Part shown: piece by piece, positions 13,395 through 19,653 of the stretch
Numbering within the stretch: the stretch's first letter is position 1
Layout of the letters: each line of letters starts with the position of its first letter
DNA from: Galactobacter sp.
Lineage (GTDB): Bacteria; Actinomycetota; Actinomycetes; Actinomycetales; Micrococcaceae
Length of the DNA stretch: 19,653 bases
Direction: 5' to 3'
NCBI GenBank assembly: GCA_022712075.1
Contig: JALAHE010000342.1
Span: forward strand, 1-19,653
Position numbers and translations under genes: made by a program
The notes under the pieces: model-generated
Told to the model about the DNA's origin: nothing
Databases searched by the model: none
Seen by the model: only the letters and a program-made list of their open reading frames with translations

Positions 13395-14690
13395 CTACTT
13401 CCCTTCACCTTCCTGATGGCCTGCCCCGAGCGAGACGACCGTGTCCCAGGTATCAGGGACCCACTTCACCACGGTGTACCCAACGATGACTCCACCGGTG
13501 ATTCTCGCGGACGCTCCTTGGCCAGTGAAGAACGCCCGCGGTGACGACGAAATGACGGAAACAACGTTTCGCGCGTCCCCGAATTCGCCCGGAACAAGAC
13601 CCTTCCCCTTGTCGAACGCCTTCGCCAGGTCGGCAAAGTTTTGCGTCCGAGTCTGCCCCACCGCCCGACTTGCCTCCTTGCCAAGCTTGGCGAATGGTTC
13701 AGCGAAGCCTTTGGCGAAGGACCTCAGTGGATTCGACAAGCTTCGCGAGATGCCATTTAGCGCAACTGTCTGGCTCTGTCGAAGCATGCGCGCCGGGCTT
13801 CGACCAAATCGGCCTGCGGATGCAAGGCGCCGAGTGCCACGCATCGCAGCCACGCCGCTCTTCAGCGCCGGGCCCACGACGCGCGCCAGCGGAGCAGCGA
13901 CGATGGCCAGCGTTGACATGATGATTTTCCCGATGTCCCACTCGCCAGTGGTGATGCCCTTGACGATCTCGTTGATGAGCAAGATGGCGGAGCTCACCAC
14001 CGCCAGTACCGTCAACAATTGCCCCAGAACAGGCACCCACGAGAACGCGAGGGCCAGCACCCCGGCCCACTTGCTCACGAACTCCGCGACAGCCACCAAC
14101 CCGTCCCAGGCACGCTCGAGCCAACCGGCCGTGAGTCCATCCTTGAAGGCCGTATCGAAGGCATCGGCCGCGGCGTTTCCAGCCGTGTCCCACTGCCGTT
14201 CGAACTCGCGGAGCTTCTCCTCGAAGCCGCGGATCTCCCCCTGATAGCCGGCAATCTGCGTATCGAACTGACTCGAGTCGGTGGAGTAGCTCTCCGAGGA
14301 GACATCCAACTGGGATTGCTGCGACTGAGCCCTCTGAGCCTGCGCAGTCTTGCTCACCGCCTGGTCAAGGACGTCCACGGCGGACGACTGCAGCGTGCGC
14401 AGCGTCGCCGCATAGCTCGACAGCGCCGAGGATGCCTCGTCGTAGCGCTTCTTCGCCGCGAGCATGGTGTAACCAGTGTCCCCGGCCAGCTTGGCGAACT
14501 CGTCGACGGCTTTGCCCTTGTTCTGCCGATTCTCCGCGACCCGCTTCAGTGCGTCCGCGGCGTCCTGGATAGCCGTCGCCGTCTTGGAGTAGCGAGTGGA
14601 GAGATCGGAAATGGCAGAAGCGTCTCCCGCCACCGGATCGTAGTAGTACTGGGCCGGAGTCCAGTCCAGGTTTGCGTGATAGAAACCCAT
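13395..14690 (-). CDS. Large T7SS substrate/effector with hydrophobic core (minus copy)
   Basis: This 431-aa paralogue of the protein at 6695-8092 has an N-terminal T7SS-signal-like domain with W10, Y-D-P-V-A-G-D at 17-23 and GDTGYTM..KRYDEASSALSSYA at about 70-94. A Gln/Ser-rich coiled region (114-165) follows. A hydrophobic hairpin at 209-240 centres on SWVPVLGQLLTVLAV, and Ala/Gly-rich segments run at 253-282. The C-terminus keeps GLVPGEF near 364-370, as in the other copy, and ends with a hydrophobic stretch near 398-408. No catalytic domain is evident. ATG 14690 lies 7 nt after the small WXG100-like gene, with GGAGG upstream. Family D genes follow. It is likely exported by the EccC-dependent system encoded upstream. 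Toxic or structural role not settled. Confidence 0.82.
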   Translation of the reverse strand: MGFYHANLDWTPAQYYYDPVAGDASAISDLSTRYSKTATAIQDAADALKRVAENRQNKGKAVDEFAKLAGDTGYTMLAAKKRYDEASSALSSYAATLRTLQSSAVDVLDQAVSKTAQAQRAQSQQSQLDVSSESYSTDSSQFDTQIAGYQGEIRGFEEKLREFERQWDTAGNAAADAFDTAFKDGLTAGWLERAWDGLVAVAEFVSKWAGVLALAFSWVPVLGQLLTVLAVVSSAILLINEIVKGITTGEWDIGKIIMSTLAIVAAPLARVVGPALKSGVAAMRGTRRLASAGRFGRSPARMLRQSQTVALNGISRSLSNPLRSFAKGFAEPFAKLGKEASRAVGQTRTQNFADLAKAFDKGKGLVPGEFGDARNVVSVISSSPRAFFTGQGASARITGGVIVGYTVVKWVPDTWDTVVSLGAGHQEGEGK

Positions 14691-14697
14691 GCCAGCC

Positions 14698-15027
14698 CTA
14701 TGCCTCCACCATGCCGCGTTTCGGCCCCGTGGGCGCCTGAGAGGCGGCGTCCTTCAGGGCATCCGCCAGATCCGCATCCACCTGCCTGAAGGCGTTCACC
14801 ACGCCATCGGCGGCCTTGCCAAGATTGCCCACGTTCCCCAGCATCTCCTCGCGCTTCTTCTTCCAGTTCGCGCTGAACTCGTGCACCTGGTGCAACAGCC
14901 GGCGGTGTGAGATCGCGTCGCCTGCGGAGTCCGTCACCGTCGTTGCACCCTCGAACTCACGGTGAACCGTGGTCAGATTGCGGGCGGCTTCGCCGAAATC
15001 GTCAAGATTGATCGCCAGGTCGCTCAT
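14698..15027 (-). CDS. WXG100-like small T7SS protein (minus copy)
   Basis: This 109-aa helical protein is paralogous to the one at 6372. The turn reads FSANWKKKREEMLGNVGNLG with W55; as in the other copy, Gly of W-x-G is replaced by Lys. The C-terminal tail (about 93-109) is short, Ala/Pro/Lys-containing and lacks a YxxxD/E motif and Cys. ATG 15027 overlaps the upstream family A stop by 4 nt (ATGA), the same gene junction as in the plus module. It probably pairs with the large substrate encoded 7 nt downstream. Confidence 0.8.
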   Translation of the reverse strand: MSDLAINLDDFGEAARNLTTVHREFEGATTVTDSAGDAISHRRLLHQVHEFSANWKKKREEMLGNVGNLGKAADGVVNAFRQVDADLADALKDAASQAPTGPKRGMVEA

Positions 15028-15632
15028 GCGGCCCCCTCCTGGTGCTGGTGTCCTTGGTAGTCATCCACCAGATGAAAGGTGGACGCCATCGCGTCGAAAA
15101 ATTCTGCCGTGCTTTCAAGCAACGGCTCGGGCAGGGGCGCCGAAAGCAGCACCCCATAAAAGCCCGCCGCTTCGGGATCCGGAATGTAGTGATCCACGTT
15201 GAGGCTGATGAGGTCAGGAGCATTCTCGGGATCGGCAATCGTTGTCCGTGCCAGCCGCAAGGCGGGATGCCCGTTCAGGTCTCGATGCCCCGCCTCCGCG
15301 ATCCCCGGCGACGTCAACAGCCCGGCCTGCAATTCCATGAGGTCCACGCCGCTCGATGCGGTGTACGTCACCAGGAGCGACGCCCCCAGCGCGATACCCG
15401 GCACCAACTCCGTGCACAGCGCCAAGGAGAGCCCATTCGCCTCCCGCGCCCGCTCCGCCTGCGCCTGCAGGCTCTCCTCGAGATCCCTCCGGATCTTGGG
15501 CGCGTCGTCGATCCCCTTGAACCGCTCGGCCACCAAAGCCTTCACCGCCCTGCGCGCCGCAGCAACATCGTGGACCGGAATGCCGTGCCACGTCCCCGGC
15601 AGCGCAAGCCGCCAGCGGCTGCGTGCATCCAT
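15024..15632 (-). CDS. T7SS-module protein family A, candidate chaperone (minus copy)
   Basis: This 202-aa soluble protein is paralogous to that at 5746. Shared features are RWRLALPGTWH at 6-16, DDAPKIRRDLEESLQ at 42-56, NGLSLAL, ELVPG, NVDHYIPDPEAAGFYG at 145-160 and FFDAMASTFH at 178-187. ATG 15632 follows AGGGGGACAGG and matches the start of the plus copy; the frame is open to 15650 but without homology. It opens the A-B-C-D module on the minus strand, 70 nt after the membrane protein gene, and overlaps the WXG100-like gene by 4 nt. A chaperone role for the secreted pair is an inference from this constant position. Confidence 0.8.
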   Translation of the reverse strand: MDARSRWRLALPGTWHGIPVHDVAAARRAVKALVAERFKGIDDAPKIRRDLEESLQAQAERAREANGLSLALCTELVPGIALGASLLVTYTASSGVDLMELQAGLLTSPGIAEAGHRDLNGHPALRLARTTIADPENAPDLISLNVDHYIPDPEAAGFYGVLLSAPLPEPLLESTAEFFDAMASTFHLVDDYQGHQHQEGAA

Positions 15633-15702
15633 CCTGTCCCCCTCAAGCACTGATCGTCAGTTCCCCGCGATCCACCTTAAACCAACACTGTGACAAATCC
15701 CT
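15633..15702 (-). promoter_or_regulatory. 70-nt gap with weak hairpins between T7SS core and module
   Basis: This is the largest gap in the minus-strand series. A 6-bp inverted repeat, CTGTGA / TCACAG with a 9-nt loop (15688-15693 with 15703-15708), straddles the stop of the upstream gene and could act as a weak terminator. A 5-bp dyad ACTGA-TCG-TCAGT lies at 15649-15661, just before the family A ribosome site. The gap is AT-richer than its surroundings and may hold a promoter, but I see no convincing -35/-10 pair. Confidence 0.25.
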
Positions 15703-16269
15703 TCACAGCTGCCGGGCGAGCCCCGGCATCCCCGGCACCTTGCGCAGCGCGCGGCGCTGCACGGTCTCGCCCACCCACCAGCGCGTGGCCATGGTGGCGT
15801 TCTGCGCCAACTCCTGCATGGTCCCCACGCTCCACAGAGGTGAGTACAGGATGGCGAGCGCCCGCCCATCGCCGTCGAGGAAGTACAGATAGGACCGCGC
15901 GGGCTCGGCCCCGGCCTGGACGCTCGCGAGGAGCACCACCGTGCCCAGCCGGTCCCACGGCACGATGAGCTTGGGCGCGCCGAAGCCGCGGCGCTCGATC
16001 CCCCGCTCCGTGACGGCCAGGCGGCGGCCCCGGAAGTACAGGAAGCCCCAGGCGGCGGCGATCACCACGATGCCCAGGATGATCCACAGCATCCACCACC
16101 AACCCAGCACCACGGCACGCCAGATGCCGACGACCACGATGACGCCCACCACGGCCGCGCTCGCCCCGATGAACTTGGCCATGTCCGCCCCGTCCGGGCG
16201 GTACTCGGCACCCACATGGGGCGCCGCCAGCGTGGCCTGCGGCCACGGCGTAAAGGGGATGGCTTGCAT
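15703..16269 (-). CDS. Two-TM membrane protein with PH-like domain
   Basis: In this 188-aa protein, a short polar N-terminus (1-30) precedes two hydrophobic helices at about 33-50 and 56-79 (rich in W, V and I). A cytoplasmic or surface C-terminal domain follows, beginning RRLAVTERGIERRGFG and continuing LIVPWDRLGTVVLL. This strand pattern is typical of the bacterial PH-like domain that follows a TM pair. ATG 16269 has AAGGAG 4 nt upstream. It lies 21 nt after the FHA gene, so it is probably part of the T7SS core operon, perhaps as an accessory membrane component. The family assignment is from pattern alone and the role is inferred from position. Confidence 0.75.
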   Translation of the reverse strand: MQAIPFTPWPQATLAAPHVGAEYRPDGADMAKFIGASAAVVGVIVVVGIWRAVVLGWWWMLWIILGIVVIAAAWGFLYFRGRRLAVTERGIERRGFGAPKLIVPWDRLGTVVLLASVQAGAEPARSYLYFLDGDGRALAILYSPLWSVGTMQELAQNATMATRWWVGETVQRRALRKVPGMPGLARQL

Positions 16270-16290
16270 GACTCTCCTTGGATCGGGGGG

Positions 16291-17103
16291 TTAGTGTTCG
16301 ACGACGCGGGCCGAGTGGTCGCCGAAGCGCAAGACCGCGCCGGGCTGGGCCGGCACGTGCACGTTGGCCGGCAGCGGCTTGTCGTCCAGCAGGGTGCCGT
16401 TCGCCGAGCCGAGGTCGCTCACCCAGAGCAGGCCACGGGGTGTGAGCCCGAAGCTGAAGTGCTCCCGCGAGAGCGCCCGCCCCGGATCCTCGATCGTGAG
16501 CACGTGCCGGTAGCCGGCTCCGGCCCGGGGACCGCGGCCGACCACTCCCGCTCCAGCGACCGCCACGCGGCGGCCGTCCGAAAACTCGAGACTCACGCGA
16601 GGTGCCGCGGCGCGCCGGCCGGCCCGTGCGGCGTCGGGCGTTTCCGCCCCGTCCCGCACCCACGCCGTGCCCGGCGCCGCCGCCCGGCGCCCGCGCGGCG
16701 CCGGAGACGCCGCGGCTGGACCCGGCGCTCCCTGACCGGCCGGGTTGGTGGCGGGCGCAGGCGCACCGCTCCCCGCACCGGCGTCGGCCGGGGACGGCCA
16801 AGGGCTCGGCGCTGAAGCCATGGCCGCGCCGCGCTGCGGCGGGCCGACCGGCGAGCCCGCCGCAGCCACCCCGGGGGCCGTACCCTGCGTCGCCGCGCGC
16901 GCAGGTGCGGCGCGGGAGGTGGTCGCCTCCGGCACGCCGGCCGTCCCAGGCGCCGCCGCCCGGAACCCGGGCATGACGCCGGTGGGCTCGGGCTCCCGCG
17001 GTGGGGTCACGGCCAGCGGAGCGCGCTGGGACGTGCCCATGATGCGCACGAGCGATGGCTGGGGCTCGGGCTTGCCGAAGAACCGCTTGAACGGTCGCTT
17101 CAC
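16291..17103 (-). CDS. FHA-domain protein with long Pro/Ala-rich linker
   Basis: In this 270-aa protein, a basic N-terminus (MKRPFKRFFGK) is followed by a low-complexity Ala/Pro/Gly linker (about 35-165) of very high GC. The C-terminal forkhead-associated domain occupies about 169-268. Its phosphothreonine-binding signature is complete: V-G-R at 188-190, S-R-E-H at 212-215 and N-G-T at 235-237. FHA proteins bind phosphothreonine made by Ser/Thr kinases and are frequent regulators of T7SS in other bacteria, where FHA domains can be fused to EssC. GTG 17103 overlaps the eccC stop by 4 nt, so the two are translationally coupled. No kinase is in the window. Confidence 0.9.
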   Translation of the reverse strand: MKRPFKRFFGKPEPQPSLVRIMGTSQRAPLAVTPPREPEPTGVMPGFRAAAPGTAGVPEATTSRAAPARAATQGTAPGVAAAGSPVGPPQRGAAMASAPSPWPSPADAGAGSGAPAPATNPAGQGAPGPAAASPAPRGRRAAAPGTAWVRDGAETPDAARAGRRAAAPRVSLEFSDGRRVAVAGAGVVGRGPRAGAGYRHVLTIEDPGRALSREHFSFGLTPRGLLWVSDLGSANGTLLDDKPLPANVHVPAQPGAVLRFGDHSARVVEH

Positions 17104-19613
17104 TCGCCCCGCCCCCTCACGTCAGGAATCTGCACCGTGACCGTGCCACCGGCATCGTTGACGGTGTACCCGCGCCCCAAGGGGAGATCCGCCCCGATGT
17201 CCGAGCGGGCCAGTTTCACGCCCACGATGTCCGCGTCGAAGAGCTCGCGCGGGCTCAGCAGCAGGCCGCGGCGGGACTTGCGGGTCTCCACAATCCAGCC
17301 GGTGAAGCCCTTGCCGAGCCCCTCGGTCTCTCCGGCGATGACGACGGCGACGCCACGGTCGCCCGCCTGGGGAATGAGATCGCGGAGGTAGTCGTCCACG
17401 GGGGCGTCCTTCAGGAGTTCGGCGTCGTCCACGGCGAGCAGCACCCGGCCCTCGCCCTCGAGGGCCTCGATGACGTGCTCCTTGCGCACGGCGGTGTCAG
17501 TGAGCACATCGATCACGCCGGGCTCGCCCTCGAGCGAGCGCAACGGCGACTTGCGCGGCGCCAGCGCCAGCACCTTCCAACCCTTGGCCAGCGCCGACTC
17601 CACCACGCCGAGCAGCGCGGTGGAGCGCCCCGAGCGCGCTGGCCCGGCGATGGTGAAGGTCGGGTGCGCCGCGAGGTCGATCGTCAGCGGTTCCACGTCC
17701 TCGCCGCCGAGGCCGAGGAACACCTCGTGCTCCCCCGGCGCGAGGTCGCCGTGGCTCTGCTGCGCCTCCTCCACGGTGAAGCGCTCCGGCATGACGGCGA
17801 TCGTCAGCGGGCGGGCCGAGCGCGGGACCTCGGCGTCGCGCTCAGACAGCGATTCACCCAGGCTGCGCAGCGCCGCGGTCTGCTCCTGGGGGCTCAACTC
17901 GGGCTGCATGATCGCCAGCTGCATCTCGGTTCCCCCGTCGGAGGAAAAGGCACGCCCCTCCGGGATCTCGTCCGGCAACGCCTGCGGCCGCAGCCCAACA
18001 AAGGAGTAGTCGGAGCGTTCCACGAGCCGCAGCACCAGCTTGCGCTCGGTCAGCGTCGAGAGGCGCCCGGAGGTGATGAGCTGGCGGTCGCCCGTCACCA
18101 CCACATGGATGCCGACCGCTGCGCCCTCGCGCAGGAGGAAGAGCATGGTCTCGACGAGGGCCCCGCCCTCCACGTTCTCAAACGTGGAGGCAAAGGTGTC
18201 CCAGCCATCCAGCAGCACCGTCACATGCGCCGGACGGGACTCCGGGGCCGAGATGGCCCGCAGCTCGGAGAGGCTGGAGACGCCGGCCGCCGCGAGCTCG
18301 CGCTGGCGCCGTTTGGCGAGCGCCCGCAGCTTGGCCAGGAGCCGGGAGAGCTGCTCCCCTTGGTGCCTGAGCACCAGGGCGCCCACGTGCGGGAACGCTG
18401 CAAGCGGCAGCAGGCCGCCGTTGCCGCAGTCGATGGCGTAGACGTGCAGGTCCGCGGTGCTGAAGGCCCGGCCGCCGGCCGCGACGAGCGAGCGCAGCGC
18501 CGTGGTCTTGCCGGACCGCGCGGCGCCCACCAGATACAGGTGGGTGTCACTGTCCGGGACAAAGCGCACCGGTTCCTGCAGCTGGGCGTCCGGGTGATCC
18601 TCGAGGCCGAACCAGATTTCGCCGGGCGCCGGCTCCGACCCGGCGCGCATGGCGACCTGATCCAGCGGCAGCACCTCGGGCAGGGCCGGCAACCACGGCT
18701 TGCGCTGGGCTGGCAGCTCCAGCTGCTGGTTGGCCTCCTGAATGGCCTTGACGAGCAGGCGCAGATCCGTGATTTCGACGTCGCCAGAGGTCCCCTTGGG
18801 CTTCGTCTGCTGAGGCACGGGGGCGCCCAGCTGAGCAAAGCTCAGGGGACGAATGATCGGATCCGGCGCCGCCACGTCGTCGTGCTCCACGGGTGCCCGC
18901 CCGCCCACGCGCCCGGCCTGGAAGGGAATCAGCGAGTTGGCCCCGAGGCGCGCGTAAGCGCGGCCGGGCGTGGACTTGGCGATGTTGCCGGCCTCTGGCG
19001 AATCGATCACATCGATCGATTCGGCCCCGTCCGTCATGCGCAGGGCGATGCGCAGATTGGTGTTGGCGCGGATTTCCGGGGACACGGCGCCGGAGGGGCG
19101 CTGCGTCGCCAGCAGGAGGTGGATGCCGAGCGAGCGGCCGCGCTGGGCCAGGTTGACCAGGCCCGTGACGAAGTCGGGCAGCTCGCGGACCATCGAGGCA
19201 AACTCGTCGACCACCACCAGAAGCCTCGGCACCGGATCCAAGCCGCGGCGCACCGCCAGGTCCTGGTAGTCCTCGAGGTCCTTGGCGCCGGCCTCGGCCA
19301 GCAGGTGCTCGCGGTGACGCAGCTCGGCGCCGAGCGACTCCAGCGCTCGCTCCACCTGGTGTGTATCCAGGTCGGTGACCATGCCCACCGTGTGCGGCAG
19401 GAACTCACAATCCTTGAAGGCGGCGCCTCCCTTGTAATCCACCAGGACGAAGTTCATCTCCTGCGGCGAATTCGCCACGGCGAGCGAGGCGACGATGCTC
19501 TGCAGGAACTCTGACTTGCCCGAGCCAGTGGTGCCACCGATCAGCCCGTGCGGGCCGTCCTTGACCAGGTCGAGGGCGAACGGCCCGTCCAGGGACTCAC
19601 CGATGACCGCCAC
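17100..19613 (-). CDS. eccC: EccC-type T7SS FtsK/SpoIIIE ATPase (5'-truncated)
   Basis: The visible 837 aa contain three FtsK-like ATPase domains, as in EccC/EssC, the motor that recognises WXG100 substrates at the inner membrane. Domain 1 has Walker A GGTTGSGKS (26-34) and Walker B LLVVVDEF (131-138), then LATQRPSG, and looks active. Domain 2 has GAARSGKT (363-370) but its Walker B, VTVLLDGW, lacks the catalytic Glu. Domain 3 has GPARSGRS (657-664) with Arg in place of the Walker A Lys, and VLLAVDDAE. The GTG at 19613 lies inside the conserved RSTVAVIGES stretch, so it is not the true start; the N-terminal membrane part is missing. Upstream in frame there is NPR, then the fold-back repeat with a stop at 19647-19649, so the gene is cut by the window edge or by an artefact. 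Confidence 0.92.
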   Translation of the reverse strand: MAVIGESLDGPFALDLVKDGPHGLIGGTTGSGKSEFLQSIVASLAVANSPQEMNFVLVDYKGGAAFKDCEFLPHTVGMVTDLDTHQVERALESLGAELRHREHLLAEAGAKDLEDYQDLAVRRGLDPVPRLLVVVDEFASMVRELPDFVTGLVNLAQRGRSLGIHLLLATQRPSGAVSPEIRANTNLRIALRMTDGAESIDVIDSPEAGNIAKSTPGRAYARLGANSLIPFQAGRVGGRAPVEHDDVAAPDPIIRPLSFAQLGAPVPQQTKPKGTSGDVEITDLRLLVKAIQEANQQLELPAQRKPWLPALPEVLPLDQVAMRAGSEPAPGEIWFGLEDHPDAQLQEPVRFVPDSDTHLYLVGAARSGKTTALRSLVAAGGRAFSTADLHVYAIDCGNGGLLPLAAFPHVGALVLRHQGEQLSRLLAKLRALAKRRQRELAAAGVSSLSELRAISAPESRPAHVTVLLDGWDTFASTFENVEGGALVETMLFLLREGAAVGIHVVVTGDRQLITSGRLSTLTERKLVLRLVERSDYSFVGLRPQALPDEIPEGRAFSSDGGTEMQLAIMQPELSPQEQTAALRSLGESLSERDAEVPRSARPLTIAVMPERFTVEEAQQSHGDLAPGEHEVFLGLGGEDVEPLTIDLAAHPTFTIAGPARSGRSTALLGVVESALAKGWKVLALAPRKSPLRSLEGEPGVIDVLTDTAVRKEHVIEALEGEGRVLLAVDDAELLKDAPVDDYLRDLIPQAGDRGVAVVIAGETEGLGKGFTGWIVETRKSRRGLLLSPRELFDADIVGVKLARSDIGADLPLGRGYTVNDAGGTVTVQIPDVRGRGE

Positions 19614-19653
19614 CGTGGAGCGGGGGTTGATGCTCCACGGTGGCGGTCATCGG
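19600..19653. repeat. Perfect 22-bp fold-back inverted repeat at the window end
   Basis: Bases 19600-19621 are the exact reverse complement of 19632-19653, with a 10-nt loop (19622-19631). The outer arm stops exactly at the last base of the window. Because the inner arm encodes a conserved part of EccC, and the outer arm puts a stop codon in frame, an amplification or assembly fold-back is the likely cause. Confidence 0.9.

Noticed and set aside
17475..19514. 679-aa open frame antisense to eccC
   Set aside because: It is a shadow of a conserved three-domain ATPase, with a His/Arg/Gln-rich translation and no motif.
1..19653. CRISPR arrays, tRNAs, rRNAs, transposases, attachment sites
   Set aside because: No regularly spaced repeats, cloverleaf-like sequences, transposase-like proteins or duplicated target sites were seen when reading both strands.

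Overview
The window is high-GC actinobacterial DNA, most likely from a Micrococcales-type organism. I infer this from overall GC, lipoprotein signal peptides ending in A-C, GTG starts with 1-4 nt gene overlaps, a menaquinone gene, and an EccC/WXG100-type (type VII, T7SS) secretion locus. No tRNA, rRNA, CRISPR array or insertion sequence was recognised. Both ends look like contig ends: the left is almost pure G+C, and the right is a perfect fold-back inverted repeat that interrupts eccC.

Layout. (1) 1-347: intergenic leader with repeats, candidate promoter elements and a hairpin. (2) 348-2890 and 3093-5607: two tandem, colinear copies of a polar-amino-acid ABC uptake operon (lipoprotein substrate-binding protein, permease, ATPase). 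Each has a hairpin between the binding-protein and permease genes and a strong hairpin after the ATPase gene. (3) 5746-10024 (+): a T7SS effector module made of a ~200-aa protein (family A), a WXG100-like small protein (B), a ~465-aa substrate with a hydrophobic core (C), and three tandem paralogues of a ~200-aa family (D). (4) 10063-11865 (-): menD. (5) 11919-15632 (-): a second module in the same order A-B-C-D, with an extra 81-aa ORF between its two D genes. (6) 15703-19653 (-): a two-TM PH-like membrane protein, an FHA protein and the EccC-type ATPase, cut by the window end.

How it fits together. EccC would be the motor of a T7SS whose other core genes lie beyond the right edge. The FHA and PH-like proteins are probably accessory or regulatory parts of the same machine. 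The A-B-C-D modules look like two secreted-effector cassettes in mirror-image orientation around menD. C is the likely large substrate, B its small WXG100-like partner, A a candidate cytoplasmic chaperone, and the multiplied D proteins candidate immunity proteins or chaperones. The C proteins share a conserved hydrophobic hairpin and have no recognisable enzymatic C-terminus, so a membrane-acting effector is a reasonable inference. menD has only 53 nt upstream of its start and may be read through from the minus-strand T7SS operon.

Most notable for follow-up: the mirrored A-B-C-D modules, the expanded D family with an out-of-frame remnant, a G9 tract directly upstream of the first module's start codon, and the Asp-to-Asn change at the ligand-amino position of both binding proteins.
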